This document shows, piece by piece, positions 43,278-52,317 of a stretch of 64,000 bases of DNA; positions within the stretch are counted from its first letter, which is position 1, and every line of letters starts with the position of its first letter. Position numbers and translations under genes: made by a program. The DNA comes from Streptomyces sp. CB02058. Its GTDB lineage: Bacteria; Actinomycetota; Actinomycetes; Streptomycetales; Streptomycetaceae. Below the pieces are notes generated by a model. That model had not been told where the DNA came from, made no database searches, and saw only the letters and a program-made list of their open reading frames with translations. The stretch lies in assembly GCF_001905505.1 (NCBI RefSeq), contig NZ_LIPG01000007.1, forward strand, positions 496,001-560,000, written 5' to 3'.

Positions 43278-45025
43278 ATGTCGTCCTGGATCCCCTGGCG
43301 CGCCCGCGCCGGAACGGCCCTGCTGGCAGTGCTCGCCGGTATCGGCACGTTCGCCGCCCCCGCCCCCGCCCTGGCGGATTCCTCGCCCGAGAACCGGCAG
43401 AGCGTGACCTACCACGGCTACCGCATCGAGGTGCCCGCCGAATGGCAGGTGGTCGATCTGGCCGAGAACCCGCGTGCCTGCCTCCGGTTCGACAGACCCG
43501 CCGTCTATCTGGGCGAGCCCGCCGAACAGAGCGACTGCCCCGCCGGAGTCGTCGGCCGTTCGGCGGGCATCGTCGTGGAGCCCATCACCGCCCGCTCCGC
43601 CGGACAGACGACGGCGGCGACCGCGCGGACCCAGCGGGGCCGGGCCACCGCGCCGTCCACCACGTCCACCGACGGCACCATCCGGATCGCCGTCGAGGAC
43701 GCGGGCGTCCTCGTGACCGCCGCCCACACACCGGAGACCGAGACCCTCGTTCGCGACGTCCTCGCCTCCGCCGAGCTCACCCGGGGCGCCGAGCGCACCG
43801 AGCTGCCCAGCACGGCCCAGCGCGCCGACGTCACCCCCTCGGCCGCGGCCGGACCGCAGCCAGGCACCTACCTGGGCAAGGGCTTCGACGCCTGCGCGGC
43901 GCCCTCCCAGGCCGCCATGGACGCCTGGCAGGCAAGCTCGCCGTACAGCGCGGTCGGCGTCTACATCAGCGGCTCGTTCCGGGGCTGCGCCCAGCCGAAT
44001 CTGACGGCGAGCTGGGTGACCAGCCAGACCGGCAACGGATGGCGTCTGTTCCCCATCGACGTCGGCCGTCAGGCACCGTGCACCAGCTACTCGCTGAAGA
44101 TGTCCAACGATCCGGCCACCGCCAAGTCCCAGGGCGTCACCGCGGCGGCCGGGGCCATCACCGCCGCCGCGGGCCTCGGTATCCCGGCGGGCAGCGCCAT
44201 CTACAGCGACATCGAGGCGTACACCTCCACAGCCGCCTGCAAGGCGTCCGTGCTGTCGTACCTCTCCGGGTGGACCGAACGACTGCACAGCAGCGGCTAC
44301 CTGTCGGGCTTCTACTCCAGCGCCGCCTCCGGGATCAGGGACGCAGCAGCCGAGTACGCCAACGGCGCCTACACACGGGTCGACCACCTCTTCTAGTGTG
44401 GTGGAACGGCGCCGCCGACACCGACACCGGTTCCTACGTGCCGTCCTCCTCCTGGTCCGGCCACCAGCGGATCCACCAGTACGCGGGCGAGGTCACCGAG
44501 TCGTACGGCGGCTACTCGATCAACATCGACCGCGACTACCTGGACGTGGGCAATGGCTCCACCCCCGCACCCACCTGCACCGGGGCAAACCTCGGCTTCA
44601 CCTCGTACACCACCGTCCAGAACGGCTCGACCGGAGACCGGGTCAAGGCCGCACAGTGCCTGCTCAAGTCCGCCGGCTTCGACCCGGGCACGCCCGACGG
44701 GATCTTCGGCCCCGACACGACCGCCGCCGCCCGGAACTTCCAGGCCGGCAAGGGGCTCACGGCCGACGGTGTGGTCGGCGCGAAGACCTGGACGGCCCTG
44801 CTGTCCCGCGGTTCCACCCCGACCGTCCAGGACGGCTCGACAGGAGAGGCCGTCACCCGGCTGCAGCGCGCGCTGACCGCCGCACTGGGCCGGACGGTGT
44901 CCATCGACGGCGTCTTCGGGTCGGGCACCGCCCAGGCCGCACGCGACTACCAGTCCTCGCGCGGGCTGGGCGCGGACGGCATCGTCGGGCCCGCCACCTG
45001 GAGCGCCCTCCAGGCCGGGAAATGA
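43278..45025 (+). pseudogene. DUF1906 glycoside-hydrolase-like protein with two PG-binding domains, frameshifted
   Basis: From ATG 43278 (AGGAG upstream) the frame reads a signal peptide (residues 1-34), a domain with VTYHGYRIEVPAEWQVV, and a DUF1906 hydrolase-like TIM barrel beginning GPQPGTYLGKGFDACAAPSQ, and stops at TAG 44394-44396 after DHLF. The -1 frame continues without gap as VWWNGAADTDTGSY and INIDRDYLDVG, the expected end of DUF1906, then two PG_binding_1 domains (VQNGSTGDRVKAAQ and VQDGSTGEAVTRLQ). Adding one base near 44393 restores a protein of about 582 residues. Coding bias on both sides is intact, so the lesion is recent, a sequencing error, or a programmed shift. Intact product would be a secreted cell-wall hydrolase. 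Confidence 0.8.
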
Positions 45026-45059
45026 CCAGACGAATGAAGAGGAAGACGAGGCAGAAGCC

Positions 45060-45998
45060 GTGAGACGACTCGCACGCATCATCACGCTGTTCACCGCCCT
45101 GGCGGGCCTGCTCCTCGGCCTGGGCGTACCCGCGCAGGCCTTCCCGCAGGCGGCGTTCCCGCTGACCAGCAACGGCAGCCGGGGCTCCGACGTCGTCGCG
45201 CTGCAGCACCTGCTCGCCGCGCACGGCCGCTCCGTGGCGGTGGACGGCGTCTTCGGAACGGGCACCCGGAGCGCCGTGCTGAGTTTCCAGGAGTCCAAGG
45301 GCCTGACCGCGGACGGCACCGTCGGGCCCGCCACCTGGGGGGCACTCGCCCTCACCGTCCGACAGGGCGACAACGGGCCGGCGGTGACGGCCCTCCAGTC
45401 GCTCCTCAATGCCAAACGGGGCGCCGGCCTCTCGGCCGACGGGGCCTTCGGGCCCGCCACCGCCACCGCCGTCCGCGCCTTCCAGTCCCATGCGGGAATC
45501 GGCGCGGACGGTGTCGCCGGGCCGGCCACCTGGCAGAACCTGCTGTGGCACTACGAGAAGATCGACTTCGGCGGCAGCACGATGTGCGCGCAGAGCCCCG
45601 ACGGGAACGCGGGCGCACACTGGGCGACTGCCGGCGCCGTCGGCCAGCTGGAGGCAGCCGCCGCCGGCTTCGCCGCCACCGGAAACGGCAGACTGCCGGT
45701 CGGCGACGCGGGCTTCGAGCACGGCGGCGACATCCCCGGTCACGGCAGCCACGAGGTCGGGATGGACATCGACGTGTGGCCGGCCCGCACCGACTCGGCG
45801 CAGTGCACCGCGGGGCGCATCACCTGGCAGTCGAGCACCTACGACCGCGCGGCGACCCGCAGGCTGGTGCAGGAGATCCGGGCGAAGGCCCCCGGCCACG
45901 TCCAGCTCATCTTCTTCAACGACCCGCAGCTGATCGCGGAAGGGCTGACCACGAGCTACGCCAACCACGACAACCACCTGCACATCCGCTACCGGTAG
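45060..45998 (+). CDS. Secreted M74-like (MepA-type) endopeptidase with two PG-binding domains
   Basis: A 312-residue exported protein. After a signal peptide (residues 1-27) come two PG_binding_1 domains (SNGSRGSDVVALQHLL, RQGDNGPAVTALQSLL) and a C-terminal domain similar to penicillin-insensitive murein endopeptidase, with likely zinc ligands in PGHGSHEVGMDIDVWP and DNHLHIRYR. It should cut peptidoglycan cross-bridges. It lies 34 bp after the frameshifted DUF1906 gene, and the two PG-binding modules of the two proteins are related, so the pair is probably co-transcribed. GTG start at 45060 with GAGG upstream. Confidence 0.87.
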   Translation: MRRLARIITLFTALAGLLLGLGVPAQAFPQAAFPLTSNGSRGSDVVALQHLLAAHGRSVAVDGVFGTGTRSAVLSFQESKGLTADGTVGPATWGALALTVRQGDNGPAVTALQSLLNAKRGAGLSADGAFGPATATAVRAFQSHAGIGADGVAGPATWQNLLWHYEKIDFGGSTMCAQSPDGNAGAHWATAGAVGQLEAAAAGFAATGNGRLPVGDAGFEHGGDIPGHGSHEVGMDIDVWPARTDSAQCTAGRITWQSSTYDRAATRRLVQEIRAKAPGHVQLIFFNDPQLIAEGLTTSYANHDNHLHIRYR

Positions 45999-46006
45999 CG
46001 GCCCGG

Positions 46007-46032
46007 CCGCGGACCCGGGCCCGGGTCCGCGG
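46007..46032. terminator. 26-bp perfect palindrome after the endopeptidase gene
   Basis: Two 13-nt arms, left one CCGCGGACCCGGG, begin 8 bp after the stop. Probably the terminator of the wall-hydrolase pair. Confidence 0.7.
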
Positions 46033-46145
46033 CACCCGGCGGATCACCAGCGCGGCGCCACGTACGCGGATGCTCCTCCCAGGTCCGTGAAGCCGCGATG
46101 CGCGCCCCGCCCCGGGTTCGCCGCCACCCCGGGCTCCACTTCGAC

Positions 46146-46161
46146 TGTGACCCAGGTCACA
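46146..46161. promoter_or_regulatory. TGTGACC-CA-GGTCACA operator (CRP- or Rex-like)
   Basis: Perfect inverted repeat TGTGACCCAGGTCACA, 75 bp before the NDH-2-like gene. It fits the CRP consensus TGTGA-N6-TCACA and also resembles Rex sites (TGTGAAC-type arms). A redox-responsive Rex is attractive because the target is an NADH-dehydrogenase-like gene, but the two cannot be told apart here. Confidence 0.55.
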
Positions 46162-46235
46162 ATCGATTCCTGTCAGCAATCGGCCCCCTGTCCCGGTCAA
46201 GTCAGTAGGAACGAGCGACCAGACAGGAGCCTCAC

Positions 46236-47438
46236 ATGAAGCACCGCATCGTCGTCCTCGGCGCCGGTTACGCCGGGGCGTACGTGGCCGGGAACCTGGC
46301 GCGGCGGCTGTCCGCCGCGGACATCGAGATCACCGTGGTGAACGCCGAACCGGACTTCGTCCAGCGGCTGCGGCTGCACCAGCTCGCGGCCGGGCAGGAC
46401 ATCGAGGCTCCGCAGCTCGCCGACGTCTTCGCGGGGACGGGGATACGGCTGCGCCTGGCCCGTGTCACCGCCGTCGACCCCGAGCGACAGGTCGTCGCCC
46501 TGGCCGACGACGAGGGCGGGAGCGAGCTCGGCTACGACACGCTTCTCTACGCGCTCGGCAGCCACGGCGCCGACCAGGGCGTCCCCGGCGCGGCCGAGCA
46601 CGCCTTCGACATCGCGAGCAGGCCCTCGGCGCTGCGCCTGCGCGAGCGCCTGGACAGCCTGAGCAGGAGGGACGGTGGCGGGAAGGTGCTGGTCGTCGGT
46701 GACGGGCTGACCGGCATCGAGACCGCGACCGAGATCGCCGAGTCCAGGCCCGGCCTCTCGGTGACTCTGGTCGCCCGCGGAGAGCTGGGCGCCCGGCTCT
46801 CCCCCGGGGCCCGGGACCACCTGCGTGCGGCCTGCGCACGGCTGGGCATCACCGTTGTGGAGCACACCCGCGTCGAAGCCGTCGAAGCGACGCGAGCGCT
46901 GTGCGCGGACGGCACGGCCGTGGTGTCCGACGCCACCGTGTGGACGGCCGGCTTCACGGCCGGCCCCATCGCCGCCGCCGGCGGGCTGGCGGTCACCGAC
47001 AACAACCGGATCGTCGTGGACCGCACGATGCGGTCGGTCTCGCACCCGAACTTCTACGCCGTCGGCGACAGCGCCTTCGCCATCGGCGACAACGGCCTGC
47101 CGCAGCCGATGTCGTGCGCGTCGGCCGGCAACACCGGTATGCAGGCCACGGTCGCGATCGTGGCACAACTGACCGGCCGGAAGGTCTCGAAGACCCAGCT
47201 CAAGTACATCGGCAACCACATCAGCCTCGGGCGCCGCGACGGCATCCTGCAGATGGTCGACGGCGAAGGGCGGGCCAAGCCCAAGTACACCGGCGGCGGG
47301 AAGGCCGCGCGGATCAAGGCGGGCATCGTCTGGATGTCGCTCTGGGCGATCTCGCACCCTACCTTCAGCCTGCCCAAGCGCAGGCAGCGCATGGCCGCCG
47401 CCGTGCCGGACACGTCCGCCGCGAAGACGTTCGCGTAA
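46236..47438 (+). CDS. NAD(P)/FAD-dependent oxidoreductase (NDH-2-like)
   Basis: A 400-residue type II NADH dehydrogenase-like flavoprotein: FAD-binding VVLGAGYAGAYVAGNLARR at the N terminus, NAD-binding VVGDGLTGIETATEIAES (about residues 150-167) and the second FAD motif FYAVGDSAFAIG. It lacks a clear C-terminal membrane-anchoring helix beyond a hydrophobic IVWMSLWAISHPTFSL stretch. ATG with AGGAG upstream. The sigma factor gene starts 38 bp after the stop, and this pair is typical of ECF41-type sigma factors, whose targets are usually adjacent oxidoreductase genes. Confidence 0.9.
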   Translation: MKHRIVVLGAGYAGAYVAGNLARRLSAADIEITVVNAEPDFVQRLRLHQLAAGQDIEAPQLADVFAGTGIRLRLARVTAVDPERQVVALADDEGGSELGYDTLLYALGSHGADQGVPGAAEHAFDIASRPSALRLRERLDSLSRRDGGGKVLVVGDGLTGIETATEIAESRPGLSVTLVARGELGARLSPGARDHLRAACARLGITVVEHTRVEAVEATRALCADGTAVVSDATVWTAGFTAGPIAAAGGLAVTDNNRIVVDRTMRSVSHPNFYAVGDSAFAIGDNGLPQPMSCASAGNTGMQATVAIVAQLTGRKVSKTQLKYIGNHISLGRRDGILQMVDGEGRAKPKYTGGGKAARIKAGIVWMSLWAISHPTFSLPKRRQRMAAAVPDTSAAKTFA

Positions 47439-47476
47439 CCGTCTCCGTTCGCACAACCGCCTCACAGGGGTACCGA

Positions 47477-48415
47477 GTGGACAGCACAGCGATCGATCGC
47501 TTCGAGGCCGGCCGGAACCGGCTGGCCTCGCTGGCGTACCGGCTCCTCGGCTCCGCCGTCGATGCCGAGGACGCCGTACAGGACGCGTTCCTGCACTGGC
47601 AGGCGGCCGACCGGCAGCGGATCGGCGTGCCGGAGGCGTGGCTGGCCAAGGTCGTCACCAACCTGTGCATCGACCGGCTCCGCTCGGCACAGCTCCGCCG
47701 CGAGCGCACCGCCGGGGCCTGGCTGCCCGAACCGCTCCTCGACGGCGATCCGATGCTCGGCCCCGCCGACACCTTCGAGCAGCGCGAATCGGTCTCCCTG
47801 GCCGTGCTGACGCTCATGGAGCGCCTGTCGCCCCATGAACGGGCCGTCTACGTGCTGCGCGAGGCCTTCTCCTACGCCCATGCCGAGATCGCGGAGATCC
47901 TCGACATCACCGAGTCCGCCAGCCAGCAGCACCTCCACCGCGCCCGGCGCCGCGTCACCACCGCGCGCCGGGGCGACGGCGAGGTGGACCCGGCGTCCGC
48001 TCGCAGGATCGTCGAGGAGTTCCTCGCGGCTGCCACCTCGGGCCGCACCGAACGGCTGGTGGCCCTGCTCACCGACGACGCGAACGCGATCTCCGACGGC
48101 GCCGGCCTGGCCCGGAGGCTGATGCGGTTCGACACTCCGCAAAAGATCGCCGCCGTCGCACGGGCGGGTTTCAGGCCCACACCCGCGAAACGACAGTTCG
48201 CGGGAGGCACGTCCGCCGTCCACTACGCACACGTCAACGGCGCTCCCGCAGTCCTCTTCGTGCCCGGCGACAGGATCCTCGGGGTCGTGACGTTCGACGT
48301 GGCGGACGACAGGATCGCCACGGTGCGCGGCATCGCCGCCCCGGCCCGCCTCGTCCGCCTCACCGAGGCCTGGCGGCGGTACGAGGCCGACCCTCCGCTC
48401 ATCGCCCAGTGGTGA
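47477..48415 (+). CDS. ECF sigma factor of the SigJ/ECF41 type
   Basis: A 312-residue extracytoplasmic-function sigma factor with an extra C-terminal domain. Sigma region 2 (LASLAYRLLGSAVDAEDAVQDAFL, about residues 12-35), the linker WLPEPLLDGDP typical of the ECF41 group, region 4 (YAHAEIAEILDITESASQQHLHRAR, about 136-160) and a SnoaL-like C-terminal domain (about 180-300) containing SDGAGLARR where ECF41 members have DGGGKxR. In this group the C-terminal domain replaces an anti-sigma factor. GTG at 47477 follows AGGGG. Its likely target is the NDH-2-like gene before it. Confidence 0.92.
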   Translation: MDSTAIDRFEAGRNRLASLAYRLLGSAVDAEDAVQDAFLHWQAADRQRIGVPEAWLAKVVTNLCIDRLRSAQLRRERTAGAWLPEPLLDGDPMLGPADTFEQRESVSLAVLTLMERLSPHERAVYVLREAFSYAHAEIAEILDITESASQQHLHRARRRVTTARRGDGEVDPASARRIVEEFLAAATSGRTERLVALLTDDANAISDGAGLARRLMRFDTPQKIAAVARAGFRPTPAKRQFAGGTSAVHYAHVNGAPAVLFVPGDRILGVVTFDVADDRIATVRGIAAPARLVRLTEAWRRYEADPPLIAQW

Positions 48416-48417
48416 CG

Positions 48418-48447
48418 GTCCCCCGGTGCCGGACGGCACCGGGGGAC
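48418..48447 (+). terminator. Strong terminator after the sigma factor gene
   Basis: A 13-bp perfect stem GTCCCCCGGTGCC/GGCACCGGGGGAC with a GGAC loop begins 3 bp after the stop. Confidence 0.82.
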
Positions 48448-48705
48448 GAACGCGTCCGGACACGACGAGCGGACCGGGGCGGGCCCCGGGGGCAGGTGAC
48501 GCGGTGATGCCAGCTCAGTACCGAGTCGGCACTACGCATGTGAGCCTGCCCGCGTCTCCTGTTCCGCGCCGTACACCAGCCCCATCCGCACTCGTACGGA
48601 GAGCGGGCGATCGGCGTCGCCCGGCCGGACCGGGCGGGCGTGCGGCCGGGTGCGGGGTGTGGGTTAGTGGCAGTGAGCCCCGTCCGCCAGCCACGGAGTG
48701 CGCGC

Positions 48706-49773
48706 ATGTCCGACGCCGTACCGGAACCCGTCGTGGTCCAGCCCGTCGTAGCACCGCTGACCAGCGCAGCCGTGATCCTGGTCGCGACGATCGAGCCGGG
48801 CGGCGAGGCCGCCGTGCGTGAGGTGCTTCCCGACCTCGCGGCGTTCGCGCGCTCGATCGGCTTCCGGGTGCCGAACGCCGGGCTCGCGTGTGTGACGGGC
48901 TTCGGGTCGGACGCCTGGGACCGCCTCTTCGCCGGCCCCCGGCCTGCCGGGCTCCACCCCTTCCAGGAGCTGAGGGGGCCGCTGCACCACGCTCCGGCCA
49001 CACCGGGCGATCTGCTGTTCCATGTCCGTGGCGAGCAGATGGACGTCTGCTTCGAGTGGGTCTCCCAGCTGCTCGGCCGGCTCGGCGACGCGGTGAAGGT
49101 CGTCGACGAGGTCCACGGTTTCCGCTACTTCGACCACCGTGACCTGCTCGGTTTCGTCGACGGTACGGAGAACCCGGTGGGCGACGACGCCAGGGCCGCA
49201 GCCCTGATCGGTCCGGAGGACCCCGACTTCGAGGGCGGCAGCTACGTCGTCGTACAGAAGTACCTGCACGATCTGGCCGGCTGGAACGCGCTGAGCACCG
49301 AGCAGCAGGAAAAGATCATCGGCCGTACGAAGTTCACCGACATGGAGCTCTCCGACGACGTCAAGCCCGCGGATTCACATGTCGCCCTCAACACCATCAC
49401 CGGGGCCGACGGCACCGAACGCGACATCCTGCGGGCCAACATGCCCTTCGGCAATTTCGGACAGGGCGAGTTCGGCACGTACTTCATCGGGTACGCGGCC
49501 GATCCCTGGGTCACCGAGCAGATGCTCCGCAACATGTTCCTGGGCAGTCCGCCCGGCATCCATGACCGCATTCTCGACTTCTCCACGGCGGTCACCGGCA
49601 CCCTCTTCCACGCCCCTCGCGCCGATTTCCTCGACGCTCCCCCACCGCCGCCCTCCCCCGCCGCGACGACCGCCGCCCCCGAAACCCGGCCGCAGCCGCG
49701 GCCCCGGGATCCGGCGGAGACGCGCGACGGTTCGCTGCGTATCGGCAGCCTGCGAGAAAGCGCCCCGCGATGA
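48706..49773 (+). CDS. Dyp-type peroxidase with encapsulin-targeting tail
   Basis: A 355-residue dye-decolourising heme peroxidase. GFVDGTENPVGDD holds the catalytic Asp of the GxxDG motif, ADSHVALN the proximal heme-ligand His and DILRANMPFG the distal Arg. After the core, a Pro-rich linker (about residues 305-340) ends in DGSLRIGSLRESAPR, which matches the cargo-loading peptide of encapsulin cargo (LGIGSLR-like). The next gene, overlapping by 4 bp, is the encapsulin shell protein. The peroxidase should be packed inside the shell and act on peroxide and aromatic substrates. ATG at 48706 after GGAG. Confidence 0.95.
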   Translation: MSDAVPEPVVVQPVVAPLTSAAVILVATIEPGGEAAVREVLPDLAAFARSIGFRVPNAGLACVTGFGSDAWDRLFAGPRPAGLHPFQELRGPLHHAPATPGDLLFHVRGEQMDVCFEWVSQLLGRLGDAVKVVDEVHGFRYFDHRDLLGFVDGTENPVGDDARAAALIGPEDPDFEGGSYVVVQKYLHDLAGWNALSTEQQEKIIGRTKFTDMELSDDVKPADSHVALNTITGADGTERDILRANMPFGNFGQGEFGTYFIGYAADPWVTEQMLRNMFLGSPPGIHDRILDFSTAVTGTLFHAPRADFLDAPPPPPSPAATTAAPETRPQPRPRDPAETRDGSLRIGSLRESAPR

Positions 49774-50567
49774 ACAACCTGCACCGTGAGCTCGCCCCCG
49801 TCACCGATGCCGCCTGGGACCAGATCGAGGAGGAGGCCACGCGCACCTTCACCCGTCATGTCGCCGCCCGCCGGGTCGTGGACGTCAGCGATCCGCAGGG
49901 CCCGGCGCTGGCGGCGATCGGTGACGGACATCTGCGTGACATCGACCCGCCCGCACCGGATGTGATCGCCCGCGCCCGCACGGCGACGCCCGTCATCGAG
50001 TGGCGGGTCCCCTTCACCGTGACCAGGGCGGCGGTCGACGACGTGGAGCGCGGCTCCGAGGACAGCGACTGGCAGCCGGTGAAGGACGCGGCCCGCACCT
50101 GCGCGTTCGCCGAGGACATGGCCGTCATCGACGGGTACGCGGCGGCCGGCATCACCGGTCTGCGGGACGGCTCCTCGCACGCCCCGGTGCCGCTCCCGGC
50201 GGACGCGCGCGACTACCCGGCCGCAGTGAGCCAGGCGCTGACCAAACTGCGGCTCGCCGGCGTGGACGGGCCGTACCGGCTGCTGCTCGGCGCCGACGCG
50301 TTCACCGAGGCCACCGAGACCTCCGACCACGGATACCCGGTGGCCACCCATCTGGCCAGGCTGCTGGACGACCCGATCCTCTGGGCGCCCGCCGTCGCCG
50401 GCGGGGTGCTGCTGTCCACCCGGGGCGGCGACTTCGAGCTGTGTCTGGGCCAGGACCTGTCCATCGGCTATCTGGACCACGACGCCACGAGCATCCGGCT
50501 CTACTTCCAGCAGGCGTTCACCTTCCGGATGCTGACTCCCGAGGCCGTGATCCCGCTCATCGCCTGA
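49770..50567 (+). CDS. Family 1 encapsulin shell protein
   Basis: A 265-residue HK97-fold protein of the linocin M18/encapsulin family: MNNLHRELAPVTDAAWDQIEEEA start, RRVVDVSDPQGPALAAIGDG, WRVPFTVTRAAVDDVERGS and the C-terminal DLSIGYLDHDATSIRLYFQQ stretch. Sixty copies should make a T=1 shell about 24 nm across. Start ATG overlaps the stop of the DyP gene (ATGA), so cargo and shell are translationally coupled. Confidence 0.96.
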   Translation: MNNLHRELAPVTDAAWDQIEEEATRTFTRHVAARRVVDVSDPQGPALAAIGDGHLRDIDPPAPDVIARARTATPVIEWRVPFTVTRAAVDDVERGSEDSDWQPVKDAARTCAFAEDMAVIDGYAAAGITGLRDGSSHAPVPLPADARDYPAAVSQALTKLRLAGVDGPYRLLLGADAFTEATETSDHGYPVATHLARLLDDPILWAPAVAGGVLLSTRGGDFELCLGQDLSIGYLDHDATSIRLYFQQAFTFRMLTPEAVIPLIA

Positions 50568-50680
50568 AGGCTCCGACCTGCGAGGCTCCCATCGACGAAA
50601 CCCGCCGCACGCCGCCGGCCCCCGAGGAATCCGTTCCCGCACCGCGCTCCGCCCGGTTCGCCGAGGCACTCCGCCTCGCC

Positions 50681-51979
50681 GTGACCGAGGGGCTGCTCGG
50701 CGAGCGGCGGCCCGTCGCCGGGTTCCTGGACGCGGACGGGGTACGCGCGTCCGTCGACGCCCTGCGGGACGCCTTCGCCGTCGAGCCCGGGGTACGGGTG
50801 CTGCACACGTTCGCGGCGAAGGCCGCCTCGCTGGTCCCGGTGCTGCGGCTGCTCGCCCGGTGCGGCATGGGCTGCGAGGTGGCGAGCCCGGGCGAGCTGC
50901 GGCTCGCGGTCGAGGCGGGCTTCCCGCCGGAGCGGATCGTCCTGGACTCGCCCGCCAAGACCCGGGACGAGCTCAGACTGGCGCTCGCGCTCGGCATCGC
51001 CGTCAACGCGGACAGTTTCGGGGAGCTCCGCCGTATCGAGGAATTACGCTCCCCCCACTCGCCCTCCGTTCTCGGGCTGCGGGTGAATCCGCAGGTGGGA
51101 GGCGGTTCCATCGGTGCCATGAGCACCGCCACGACGACCTCGAAGTTCGGGGTGGCCCTGCGTGACCCCGGTGCCAGGGAGCAGGTCGTACGCGCCTTCG
51201 CCGATCGCCCCTGGCTGACCAGGCTGCATGCGCACGTGGGCTCGCAGGGCTGCTCGCTGGAGCTCATCGCGGCGGGCATCGCCGAGACGTACAGGCTCGC
51301 CGAGGAGATCAACGGGACACTGGGTGACCGGCGGATCACGGGGATCGACATCGGTGGCGGGCTGCCGGTCAACTTCGCGGGGGACGAGGTCCGGCCCGCC
51401 TTCGCGGACTATGTGGCGGAACTCAGGAAGGCGGCGCCCGGGATCTTCGACGGGCGCTACGACCTGGTCACCGAGTTCGGCAGGTCGCTGCTCGCGAAGA
51501 ACGGTTTCATCGGTGCGCGTGTTGAATACACGAAGGACGCGGGGGGCCGGCGGATCGCGCTCACCCACGCGGGCGCGCAGATCGCCACCCGTACCGTCTT
51601 CATGCCCGACGCCTGGCCGCTCCGGGTGGGCGCCTTCGACGGTGAGGGCCGTCCCCGGAGCGGGCGGCCGGTCGTCCAGGACATCGCGGGGCCCTGCTGC
51701 TTCGCCGGGGACATCGTCGCCCACGCCCGGGAACTGCCCGAGCTGCGGGAGGGCGACTTCGTGGCGCTGTACGACACGGGGGCGTACTACTTCTCCACCC
51801 CGTGGGCGTACAACAGCCTCCCCCGGCCGGCCGTGTACGGCTTCGCCGGGGACCCGGGCGGCGCGGGGCTGCGCTTCGCGCCCGTACGCGACGCCCAGTC
51901 GCTGGACGAGGTGGCGGCGGAGAGCGGGCTGCGCCACGCGGACGCGCTGACGGGGCTCTGCGGGACCGCCGGCCCGTAG
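50681..51979 (+). CDS. PLP-dependent decarboxylase (DAP/ornithine decarboxylase family)
   Basis: A fold-type III PLP enzyme. The Schiff-base lysine is in HTFAAKAASLVPVL, the glycine-rich phosphate loop GIDIGGGLPVNF, EFGRSLLAKNG, the active-site Cys in GPCCFAGDIVAHA and DTGAYYFSTPW near the end are all present, so activity on a diamino acid (decarboxylation or racemisation) is likely. The frame is open back to the encapsulin stop (50564), but the first ATG/GTG/TTG is the GTG at 50681, giving 432 residues; an unusual AUC (50591) behind GCGAGG or a CUG (50564) is possible. A TTA codon (51044-51046) makes it bldA-dependent. It follows the encapsulin gene directly and has no cargo-like C-terminal peptide. 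Confidence 0.8.
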   Translation: MTEGLLGERRPVAGFLDADGVRASVDALRDAFAVEPGVRVLHTFAAKAASLVPVLRLLARCGMGCEVASPGELRLAVEAGFPPERIVLDSPAKTRDELRLALALGIAVNADSFGELRRIEELRSPHSPSVLGLRVNPQVGGGSIGAMSTATTTSKFGVALRDPGAREQVVRAFADRPWLTRLHAHVGSQGCSLELIAAGIAETYRLAEEINGTLGDRRITGIDIGGGLPVNFAGDEVRPAFADYVAELRKAAPGIFDGRYDLVTEFGRSLLAKNGFIGARVEYTKDAGGRRIALTHAGAQIATRTVFMPDAWPLRVGAFDGEGRPRSGRPVVQDIAGPCCFAGDIVAHARELPELREGDFVALYDTGAYYFSTPWAYNSLPRPAVYGFAGDPGGAGLRFAPVRDAQSLDEVAAESGLRHADALTGLCGTAGP

Positions 51980-51989
51980 GCCGCCGCCC

Positions 51990-52193
51990 TCACCCGGCCG
52001 GCTGGGGCGACGGCTCCGGCTCGGGCACCGGTTCGGGGTTCGGGTTGGGCGGCTGGGGAATCGGGTCCGGCGCGGGGCCGGGCGGTACGGGGCCCGGCGG
52101 TACGGGCGGCGGGGAGGGCACCGGCGTCGGCGGTCCCGGCACCGGCGGGGGCGTCGGCGCGGGCGGTACGGGGTCGGGATACGGATGCGTCAT
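51990..52193 (-). CDS. Small Pro-rich protein, unknown
   Basis: A 67-residue protein that is more than half proline, in PxP repeats with few other residues (Gly, Glu, Asn, Thr). GGAG precedes the ATG at suitable spacing, and the composition is consistent with a real small streptomycete gene, but Pro-rich frames are also easily produced by chance in G+C-rich DNA. Function unknown. It is convergent with the decarboxylase gene. Confidence 0.5.
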   Translation of the reverse strand: MTHPYPDPVPPAPTPPPVPGPPTPVPSPPPVPPGPVPPGPAPDPIPQPPNPNPEPVPEPEPSPQPAG

Positions 52194-52317
52194 CACATGC
52201 CTCCAGCTACGGCTGACGAGGGCCGGTGGATCTCATCTCCACCGTCTCCCCGTGCGGCTGCCCTCGCCTGCCGAGTCCACACGTGCACACTGTGACGCCT
52301 GCGGTCCCGGCCGGCTG

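Noticed and set aside
43125..44387. 420-codon minus-strand frame opposite the DUF1906 gene
   Set aside because: Low-complexity Gly/Arg/Ala product and no ribosome site; explained as a shadow of the plus-strand coding bias.
50000..50680. Long N-terminal extension of the decarboxylase into the encapsulin gene
   Set aside because: That frame lies over a well-supported encapsulin gene and its translation is Arg/Gly-rich shadow sequence.
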